Assembly: GCA_012719125.1 (NCBI GenBank)
Contig: JAAYAY010000231.1
Span: 1 to 56,393 of the forward strand
Direction of reading: 5' to 3'
Length of the DNA stretch: 56,393 bases
Source: Planctomycetaceae bacterium
GTDB lineage: Bacteria > Planctomycetota > Planctomycetia > Pirellulales > Thermoguttaceae
How positions within the stretch are numbered: position 1 is the stretch's first letter; each line of letters begins with the position of its first letter. Position numbers and translations under genes: made by a program. Positions 50,852-56,393 of this stretch are shown in pieces. Under the pieces are notes generated by a model. It was not told where the DNA came from. It searched no databases and worked only from the letters and a program-made list of their open reading frames with translations.

Positions 50852-50962
50852 TCACCAGATACACGACTTGACGATCAGGAACAGCAGCATCACGATCACC
50901 GTCCCGCAGATGAGGACGATGAGGCTGGGCGGCTCTCCGGCGTTGTAGTCGGGTTCAGGCAT
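50852..50962 (-). CDS. 36-residue single-span membrane protein
   Basis: Reads 'MPEPDYNAGEPPSLIVLICG' then a hydrophobic span 'TVIVMLLFLIVKSCIW' and stop. A short polar head plus one helix fits a small inner-membrane protein. 'agagga' lies directly before the ATG, very close, so the start could be questioned. It converges with the nuclease-like gene at a 10-base distance. Confidence 0.5.
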   Translation of the reverse strand: MPEPDYNAGEPPSLIVLICGTVIVMLLFLIVKSCIW

Positions 50963-51055
50963 TCCTCTCTCGCGTCGTTAAGTATAGCGTGGGTGGAAGG
51001 GGGCGGCAATCGACAAGAAGTTGCCGTTAGCGGGGCAGTTTATCGTGCAGCGCCG

Positions 51056-52171
51056 TTATTTGGGCCGGCAGTAGGAGAGTGCGAGCAGGGCGTAGCCGGT
51101 GACGAGGTTGGGATCCCCTTCCAGCCAGCGGGAGTTCTGGTTGAGCCACGAGCCGTCCTTCTGCTGGCGACGGGCCAATTCGGCCGCCAATTCGGTTCGC
51201 CAGTCGTGTTCGACGCCCTGATCGTCCTTGACGCGGTTCAGGTCCATGGCATCGAGGGCCTTGGCGAAGGTGTGATAGTAGTAGTAAAGTCCGGCATCGC
51301 CCATGCCGGGATTCTGATCGAGGCCGTAGTGTTTGGAGACCCACTTGAAAGCCGCCTTGACCCGTGGATCGTCGGGGCCGACGCCGGCGTAGATCATGCT
51401 CTTCAGTCCGGCGTAGGTCATGGAACCGTAGCTGCGCAGGCCGCCTTCGGGCGTTGATCCGGCCTGGCTCGATCCGCCGGCTGCCGGCGTGTAGTAGAAA
51501 CCGCCGTCGGGGTTCTTGGCGGCAAAGGCCGTCGTGTTGTGCTCCGTTTCCAGGTTCTGGCAGCGCGACACGAAGATCAGCGCTCGCTGCATGGCTTCGT
51601 CGTCGGGTCCGACTCCCCGGGCTTTGAGGGCGTCGACCAGGAAGTTCGTATTCGACAGGTCGGGACGTTCGTGTTTTCCATAGCCCGCCCCGCCGTAGTT
51701 GTTCGAGGTGACGTCGCTCCCCTCGCCCTCGTCCCACTGCGACTTCCTTAGATACTTCTCGGCCTTGGCCAGCAATTCGTCGTAGCGGCCGTCGCGGTTG
51801 GCCGCGCTGAAGCACATGATGGCCAGGCACGTTTCGTAGTTGCCGTAGAGCGTGGCCGGTTGATAGACGCCGCCGTCGGGTTGCGAGAACCCTTCCAGGT
51901 ACTGCAGGCTTTTGGCAACCAGAGGGTCTCGCGGGCTGATGCCGTTCTGCAGCAGGCCCGTGGTCACCACCGCGGTAACGCCGGGACCGGCGTAGGCGGA
52001 GTAGGAGCCGTCGGCGGCCTGGCCTGTCGAACGCAGAAACACGATCGCCTGGTCGACCGTCGACCGATAGACAGATGCTGCGTCTTCTTCCGCCCGGGTG
52101 GCGGTGGGAACGAGCATTATCATGACCCCAGGAATCAACCAAAACCATCTTCTCTGGTGGTAGGACAACAT
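51056..52171 (-). CDS. terpene-cyclase/prenyltransferase-fold protein, exported
   Basis: A 371-residue protein with signal peptide ('FWLIPGVMIMLVPTATRAEE'). The mature part has repeated 'Q..DGG.Y' and related motifs of the alpha/alpha toroid of squalene cyclases and prenyltransferases: 'GQAADGSYSAYAGPGVTAVV', 'FSQPDGGVYQP', 'AKNPDGGFYYTP', 'RRQQKDGSWLNQ'. No DXDD catalytic motif is seen and the protein is exported, so it is probably not a cyclase but a member of the planctomycete secreted family with this fold. Start at 52171 follows 'gagagg'. Function unknown. Confidence 0.75.
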   Translation of the reverse strand: MLSYHQRRWFWLIPGVMIMLVPTATRAEEDAASVYRSTVDQAIVFLRSTGQAADGSYSAYAGPGVTAVVTTGLLQNGISPRDPLVAKSLQYLEGFSQPDGGVYQPATLYGNYETCLAIMCFSAANRDGRYDELLAKAEKYLRKSQWDEGEGSDVTSNNYGGAGYGKHERPDLSNTNFLVDALKARGVGPDDEAMQRALIFVSRCQNLETEHNTTAFAAKNPDGGFYYTPAAGGSSQAGSTPEGGLRSYGSMTYAGLKSMIYAGVGPDDPRVKAAFKWVSKHYGLDQNPGMGDAGLYYYYHTFAKALDAMDLNRVKDDQGVEHDWRTELAAELARRQQKDGSWLNQNSRWLEGDPNLVTGYALLALSYCRPK

Positions 52172-52599
52172 ACGAACCTCTCCCAATATTTGCGACCGAC
52201 GGCCCTCCCGCATTTACGAAGTGAGGGGGGATTCCCGCTCTTTGGATACGAAATTATAACCCCGTCGGCGAGGGGACTGTCCCGATTTTTGTGGCAGGAC
52301 GCCACAAAAATGGGACTGTCCCCTTCCGGCACGATCACGAGCACTGAATTCGGTACAGGCCCTCTGCGAGCCTCCGATCGGGGGTGGAATGCGAGAATTC
52401 CATACTTTAGCGGGGGCAGTAGTGCCGCCCGTCCGATTCGAGAGTTTCTCTTTTCGGGACGCTGCTCGGCCGATATACTTGGGTATTCTGCGGGACGCAA
52501 CTCGTTGACGGCCGGGGACTTGGCGATTCGTTTGGTCCTTCCCGCTGCCGTCCACTTAAGGCCTATGCCGCTTCGGCCTTTAGAACCCGGTACGATTCG
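52172..52599. other. divergent region with nested inverted repeat
   Basis: No gene is supported. It holds the 52272-52323 repeat and must contain the promoters of the two divergent genes. No clear promoter boxes could be placed. Confidence 0.5.
52272..52323. repeat. nested palindrome 'ggggactgtccc...gggactgtcccc'
   Basis: Outer arms 'ggggactgtccc' (52272-52283) and 'gggactgtcccc' (52312-52323) are each nearly self-complementary. The inner hairpin is 'atttttgtggc' (52285-52295) / 'gccacaaaaat' (52301-52311) with a five-base loop. This is the layout of REP elements linked to RAYT transposases. Confidence 0.7.
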
Positions 52600-53454
52600 A
52601 TGCCCGATTACGTTGTCCGATATGGTTCGATGCGAATCCTCCGCACCTTCGGGTGCTCGGGGAAGAACTCATATCGCCGAAGCCAGCAGGTCATTGTCCG
52701 CACGGATCGGGGCTTGGAGGCGGGTGAGGTACTTTGCGAAGCCAAGGAAGAACAGACCGAGAAGCCCGACCCACCCCGCGAGGGGCAGATTCTGCGTGAG
52801 ATGACCGCAGAGGATCGGAACGAAGTGGCCCGGATTCACCACCAGGAAGAGGCGGAGTTTGAGGTCTGCCAACGCTGCATCGCCGAACTCGGGCTGGAAA
52901 TGCAGCTCGTCGACATCGAGCACATTTTCGGTGGCGAACGGATCGTCGTCTACTATCTGGCCGATGGCCGCGTCGACTTCCGCGAACTGGTCAAGAAGCT
53001 TGCCGGCGAATTCCAGACGCGGATCGAGATGCGGCAGATCGGGGTTCGCGACGAAGCCAAGCTGATGGCCGACTTCGGCGATTGCGGAAAGGCCGTCTGC
53101 TGCAACACCCATCTGGTGTCGATGCCTCCGGTGTCGATGAAGATGGCGAAGTTGCAGAAGGCGACCCTGGATCCGACCAAGATATCCGGTCGCTGCGGAC
53201 GGTTGAAATGCTGCCTGCGTTATGAGTACGAAACCTATGAAGAGGGATTGGCGGAGATGCCCGCCATCGGGGCTCTCGTGCAAACGCCCGAAGGGCAGGC
53301 TCGCGTGGTCGGCCAGGAGATTCTCGCCGGGCAGGTCCTGGTCGAGACGGAGGACCGCGTTCGCAAGCTGGTGAATCTCGGCGACGTGAGCGTTCGTTCC
53401 CCGGAAGAGCGTTCCAAATCGAAACGGGCCAAACAACCGCCCCAAAGTCCGTAA
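52600..53454 (+). CDS. ricT: RicT/PSP1-family protein (YaaT-like)
   Basis: A 284-residue PSP1-domain protein. Motifs: 'QQVIVRTDRGLEAGEVLCEA', 'HIFGGERIVVYYLADGRVDF', 'EMRQIGVRDEAKLM', 'GDCGKAVCCNT' and 'GRCGRLKCCLRYEYETYEEG'. The double Cys-Cys motifs are typical and bind Fe-S in the Bacillus Ric complex. RicT acts with RicA/RicF in RNase Y-dependent RNA maturation in Bacillus. The partners are not seen here. Lys/Arg-rich C-terminal tail. Next gene is a Minf_1886-type protein 53 bases downstream. Confidence 0.9.
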   Translation: MPDYVVRYGSMRILRTFGCSGKNSYRRSQQVIVRTDRGLEAGEVLCEAKEEQTEKPDPPREGQILREMTAEDRNEVARIHHQEEAEFEVCQRCIAELGLEMQLVDIEHIFGGERIVVYYLADGRVDFRELVKKLAGEFQTRIEMRQIGVRDEAKLMADFGDCGKAVCCNTHLVSMPPVSMKMAKLQKATLDPTKISGRCGRLKCCLRYEYETYEEGLAEMPAIGALVQTPEGQARVVGQEILAGQVLVETEDRVRKLVNLGDVSVRSPEERSKSKRAKQPPQSP

Positions 53455-53507
53455 GCACCGCCAGAGTGGTTTCTTTTCGTTTGCTTGCCGTAGTTATCGA
53501 GTGAAGC

Positions 53508-53942
53508 ATGCTGGATCCGAATCAACAACTTGCCCGCCTCCTGAGAGAGGATCGCCGATATCGGCTCGACGCCTATGTGTTCGTGTTCGATGCCTTGAAC
53601 TACGCCCAGGATGTGATGGGACTGGGAACCGAGAGCCCCAGCGAACCGGCTTTCGGCCCCGAGGAAGAAGAAGAGGAATACGAAGTGCCACAGCGCCACG
53701 TGACCGGTCAGGAGCTTTGCGAGGCGATCCGCCGTTTTGCCCTGCAGCAATACGGCCTGATGGCCAAGACGGTGCTGGAGAGCTGGGGCATTCGGAAGAC
53801 CGGCGATTTCGGCGAGATCGTCTTCAATCTGATCCGCATCGGGCGGATGCGGAAGACGCCCCACGACCGGCGTGAAGACTTCGACGACGTCTACGATTTC
53901 GAAACGGCCTTTCGCGACGAATTCAAGATCATGATGGACTAG
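53508..53942 (+). CDS. Minf_1886-type conserved protein
   Basis: A 144-residue protein of the family named after Minf_1886, found in Planctomycetes and Verrucomicrobia: 'YVFVFDALNYAQDVMGLG', an acidic linker ('GPEEEEEEYE'), 'RHVTGQELCEAIRRFALQQY' and 'VLESWGIRKTGDFGEIVFNL', ending 'FRDEFKIMMD'. No catalytic motif is known. It shares direction with ricT and the two are likely co-transcribed. Function unknown. Confidence 0.85.
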   Translation: MLDPNQQLARLLREDRRYRLDAYVFVFDALNYAQDVMGLGTESPSEPAFGPEEEEEEYEVPQRHVTGQELCEAIRRFALQQYGLMAKTVLESWGIRKTGDFGEIVFNLIRIGRMRKTPHDRREDFDDVYDFETAFRDEFKIMMD

Positions 53943-53998
53943 GGATTCGTCGAGTTCCGGTTCTCAGATTGCGCTAAGATCGAGCGAAGCAGACGGAG

Positions 53999-54175
53999 AT
54001 GCCGATGAGCCGGCGCAAGAAGAGAAACACGCATCGCCCCGAGACACAGCCCGAACCGGCTCGCACGACTCCCGAGCCCAATCCGCCCCGCCCCAATCCT
54101 CCGCTGCTGGTCTTCGCAATCGTCCTGGCCGTGCTGTGGATGGGCGCTCTGGTGGTTATGGCCGTGTTTACGTGA
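53999..54175 (+). CDS. 58-residue single-span membrane protein
   Basis: Opens with a basic stretch ('MPMSRRKKRNTHRPETQPEP'), a proline-rich linker, then one hydrophobic span 'LLVFAIVLAVLWMGALVVMA' near the C-terminus. 'ggag' lies just before the ATG. Topology suggests a small inner-membrane protein with a cytoplasmic basic head. It is the third gene of the ricT run; role unknown. Confidence 0.55.
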   Translation: MPMSRRKKRNTHRPETQPEPARTTPEPNPPRPNPPLLVFAIVLAVLWMGALVVMAVFT

Positions 54176-54184
54176 GGGAATTAT

Positions 54185-54526
54185 TCACCGGGATTGGCAG
54201 GACTCTGCCAACAACTCCACGCAATAAGAGTTCAGGCTCTTGCCGGCCCTGAGAGCATCGATGGCGATTTTCTTGTGCAGTTCCTTCCCGACGCGGAGGA
54301 CGAACTTCCCGGAGTATTCGCGTCCGGCGGTTTCCGGGGGAAGCGGCTCCCCGTCAGCCTCGTGGATCTCGATCCATTCCTCCACAACCTGGCACAGCTC
54401 TTTGTAGACCTTGGCCTCGTCGGAACCGTGGACTCCTCCGAGCATGAGTCCCGGGCACGTCCCCACGTAGCACTGGTCTTCATCAGACCACTCGACGATT
54501 TTGAGATACCTATCGCTCTTCTTCAC
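54185..54526 (-). CDS. orphan HicB-family antitoxin
   Basis: A 113-residue protein. A GTG start at 54526 follows 'gaggaag' by about 8 bases. Residues ~1-65 form the HicB partial-RNase-H-like fold ('YLKIVEWSDEDQCYVGTCPG', 'KELCQVVEEWIEIHEADG'). Residues ~75-110 are a ribbon-helix-helix DNA-binding part ('GKFVLRVGKELHKKIAIDAL'). HicB antitoxins normally follow a small HicA toxin gene. Directly upstream is pyruvate kinase on the same strand with a 32-base gap, and no hicA is visible. It may be an orphan regulator or act on a toxin elsewhere. Confidence 0.8.
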   Translation of the reverse strand: MKKSDRYLKIVEWSDEDQCYVGTCPGLMLGGVHGSDEAKVYKELCQVVEEWIEIHEADGEPLPPETAGREYSGKFVLRVGKELHKKIAIDALRAGKSLNSYCVELLAESCQSR

Positions 54527-54558
54527 GACCCAGCTTCCTCGATTGCTTTCTGGACGTC

Positions 54559-56010
54559 TCACTCCACCACATGCACCAGAATCGCGTTCTGCCCCCGATC
54601 GACGAGCCGGGTGCCGGTGACCAGAACAACCCGGTCGCCCGGTTTGACGTAGCTGATGTCCTGGGACCGGGCGACCACGTAGTCGAGGAGTTTCTTGGCG
54701 TCGTCGGTCGGCGCGTTGCGAACGGGAATCACGCCCCAGTAGAGGCACATGCGCCGCAGGGTCGATTCCGTGTTGCTCACGCCGACGGTCGGCACGAAGT
54801 TGCGGTTCTTGGAGAGAGTCCGGGCGGTCTCCCCCTCGGTGCTGGCGCAGATGACCATCTTGGCGTCGAGTTGGGCCGCGATCCGGCTGGCGGCCGAAAC
54901 GGTGACCTCGGTCACGTCGTCGACGGGACTGTGGGCCAAATCGGGAGCAAGAACTGGCGGCCGCTCGCGATAGATCGGCTCGGTGGCCAGGGCGATGCGA
55001 TGCATCATCTTCACCACCTCGACGGGGTGCTCGCCGATCGCCGTTTCGCCCGACAGCATGCAGGCGTCGGCACCGTCGAGGATCGCATTGGCCACGTCGG
55101 TCGCTTCGGCACGGGTGGGGAGCCGGGAATGGGTCATGCTGTCGAGCATCTGGGTGGCGATGATGACCGGTTTTCTCTGGCGATTGCAGACGCCGACGAT
55201 TCGCTTCTGGGCGACGGCCATCTCGGCGATATCAATCTCGACGCCCAGATCGCCCCGGGCTACCATGATGCCGTCCGAGACCTCGACGATCTCCTCGAGC
55301 CGTTCGAGGGCCTCCGGCTTCTCGATTTTGGCGATCACCTGGGTGAAGCCCCCCTCGGCCGCGATGATCGACTTGAGGTCTCTGATATCGTCGGGACTGC
55401 GAACGAAACTCAGGCCCAGGAAATCGACGCCGCTGCGGGCGGCCCAGGCGGCGTTGTCGCGATCGATCGCGGCCAGGGCGGGCACGCTCAGCTTGACGCC
55501 CGGCAGATTGACTCCCTGGCGGCTGCGGACGGTTCCCGGCTGGATCACCCGGCAAACCGCTTCGTCGGTGCCCGCATGTTCGACCAGCAGGCTGACCGTT
55601 CCGTCGGCGAGCATGACGCGATCGCCGGCAGCCAGTTCGTCAATCAGCGGCTCGTAGGTGGTGGTCAGTTCGTCGGGCTTGCTGATCGTATCGCCGCGGA
55701 CAAAGCGAAACTGATCGCCGGCGGCGCACCGTATCTGTCCGCCGGGCAGTTCTCCAAGCCGCATCTTGGGTCCCGCCAGGTCGACGAGCACCCCGATCGG
55801 CCGGCCCACCCGGTCGGAGGCCTCGCGGACGGCGGCCAGCCGGCCATCGTGCTCGTCGCGATTGCCGTGGGCCGTGTTGATGCGGAACACGTCGACGCCG
55901 GCTCGAATCAGTTCGACCAGCATCTCCACCCGTTCGGAGGCCGGACCGATGGTCGCGACGATCTTCGTTTGACTGGGGCGTTGGCCGCGGGGCATAGCGA
56001 TGTCTGGCAT
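54559..56010 (-). CDS. pyk: pyruvate kinase
   Basis: A 483-residue pyruvate kinase, the last step of glycolysis (phosphoenolpyruvate + ADP to pyruvate + ATP). Motifs: 'TKIVATIGPASERVEMLVEL' and 'VFRINTAHGNRDEHD' (substrate-binding N-terminus), 'IIAKIEKPEAL'-type strand with Lys ('VIAKIEKPEALERLEEIVEV'), 'GIMVARGDLGVEI', 'KPVIIATQMLDSMTHSRLPT' and 'ADACMLSGETAIGEHPVEVV'. The C-terminal domain is present. ATG 56010 chosen over a farther frame start at 56127 that runs into the MITE-like repeat. Upstream of it lies the second copy of that repeat, so its promoter may have been altered by the insertion. Confidence 0.93.
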   Translation of the reverse strand: MPDIAMPRGQRPSQTKIVATIGPASERVEMLVELIRAGVDVFRINTAHGNRDEHDGRLAAVREASDRVGRPIGVLVDLAGPKMRLGELPGGQIRCAAGDQFRFVRGDTISKPDELTTTYEPLIDELAAGDRVMLADGTVSLLVEHAGTDEAVCRVIQPGTVRSRQGVNLPGVKLSVPALAAIDRDNAAWAARSGVDFLGLSFVRSPDDIRDLKSIIAAEGGFTQVIAKIEKPEALERLEEIVEVSDGIMVARGDLGVEIDIAEMAVAQKRIVGVCNRQRKPVIIATQMLDSMTHSRLPTRAEATDVANAILDGADACMLSGETAIGEHPVEVVKMMHRIALATEPIYRERPPVLAPDLAHSPVDDVTEVTVSAASRIAAQLDAKMVICASTEGETARTLSKNRNFVPTVGVSNTESTLRRMCLYWGVIPVRNAPTDDAKKLLDYVVARSQDISYVKPGDRVVLVTGTRLVDRGQNAILVHVVE

Positions 56011-56037
56011 GGTCTGGGGTCCGGCGAGATAGGGGAA

Positions 56038-56272
56038 GAAATTCGAAGCACGAAGCTCGAAATCCGAAACAAATCCAAAGTCCAAAGACAGAAATGACAA
56101 AGACTGGGGCGCCACCCCAAGTTGCACGCTGGCTGGAAAGTAATCAGCAAAGGCAGAGCGTATTGTCGGCTCAATCGCTCAAGAATCCAAGCCGTCCGTT
56201 TGAAACATTCGAGCTTTGCGTTTTGAATTTGTTTCGGATTTCGTATTTCGTGCTTCGGATTTCTATTTACTC
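56038..56272. repeat. MITE-like inverted repeat, copy 2
   Basis: Left arm about 56038-56080 ('cgaagcacgaagctcgaaat' and on) and right arm about 56222-56272 are imperfect reverse complements of ~40 bases and match the arms of 7049-7208. The interior is ~140 bases of unrelated sequence, longer than in copy 1, although both interiors share a 'gtttgaa..att' stretch near the right end. Confidence 0.7.
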
Positions 56273-56293
56273 ATAGTGAAAATGCTAGCACTG

Positions 56294-56393
56294 CTACATT
56301 TGAATAATCTCCTTGAGCTTCTTGCCGACGCGGCGGTTCCGCGAGCCTGTTTCCATGGCGTTGATCATGTCGTCCCAGAGTTTGCTGCGTAGC
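56294..56393 (-). CDS. partial gene, C-terminal 32 residues
   Basis: The 3' end of a minus-strand gene cut by the window edge. It reads 'LRSKLWDDMINAMETGSRNR' and ends 'VGKKLKEIIQM' then stop at 56294-56296. Too short to identify; the tail is basic and helical. Confidence 0.5.
   Translation of the reverse strand, partial: LRSKLWDDMINAMETGSRNRRVGKKLKEIIQM

Noticed and set aside
54527-54560. Possible hicA remnant before hicB
   Set aside because: The 32-base gap can be read as a HicA-like 'AIEEAG' stretch, but it is too short and lacks a start, so it is not reported as a gene.
1-56393. tRNA, rRNA or riboswitch
   Set aside because: I scanned intergenic stretches for cloverleaf arms and conserved RNA cores by eye and found none; a covariance-model scan would be needed to exclude small RNAs.

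Overview
The window looks like a high-GC chromosome segment from a planctomycete (Planctomycetota, Pirellulales-like). I infer this from the gene content. There is a DUF1559 prepilin-like protein with an H-X9-DG tail, a RicT/PSP1 protein next to a Minf_1886-type protein, secreted sulfatases, a Tat-exported Gfo/Idh/MocA oxidoreductase, a PmoA/DUF6807 protein and many REP-like palindromes. I saw no rRNA, tRNA or CRISPR array.

Layout. Bases 1-2024 are gene-poor: a triple terminal-type repeat like an IS end, a decayed DNA polymerase I C-terminus, an orphan antitoxin-like gene, polypyrimidine tracts and a large palindrome. Bases 2025-4004 hold a DUF1559 protein and a convergent glycerophosphodiesterase. 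Bases 4214-11150 are one compact forward run built around the AmmeMemoRadiSam system: the radical SAM enzyme AmrS, an overlapping 62-residue protein, a MEMO1-AMMECR1 fusion with a lipoprotein-like signal, a 1192-residue membrane fusion (spermidine-synthase-like, FMN-binding and NosR/NapH-like Fe-S parts), and an overlapping 114-residue protein. This is my best candidate for an undescribed system.

Bases 11249-12346 encode a Tat-exported protein with two DUF1284-like units. Bases 12812-30883 are a forward block that resembles an amino-sugar glycan utilisation locus: a GntR/LacI-type regulator (its C-terminus extended by in-frame REP repeats), a TIM-barrel hydrolase-like protein, a beta-lactamase-fold hydrolase, a SIS protein, an unknown protein, two Gfo/Idh/MocA oxidoreductases, GH89-like, GH20 and GH84 hexosaminidase-type enzymes, a PmoA-like protein and a sodium:solute symporter. 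I infer that it handles GlcNAc-containing glycans; the substrate is not shown directly.

Bases 30887-34636 carry, on the minus strand, a GDPD-SGNH hydrolase fusion, a K+/H+ antiporter and an RDD-protein remnant. Bases 34971-44514 carry a secreted propeller-like protein, a minus-strand group (GH5 glycosidase, large membrane protein, haem-binding TolB-like protein) and two sulfatases. Bases 44521-46093 form a nitrosative/Fe-S stress module: an Rrf2 regulator divergent from a Cys-rich mini-protein and a RIC/YtfE Fe-S repair protein. The rest (46368-56393) includes a GHL10-type protein, 4-alpha-glucanotransferase, a PD-(D/E)XK-like protein, a terpene-cyclase-fold protein, RicT, a Minf_1886 protein, an orphan HicB antitoxin, pyruvate kinase and several small membrane proteins. 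At least eight different palindromic repeat families lie between the genes. All family assignments come from reading motifs; no database search was run.
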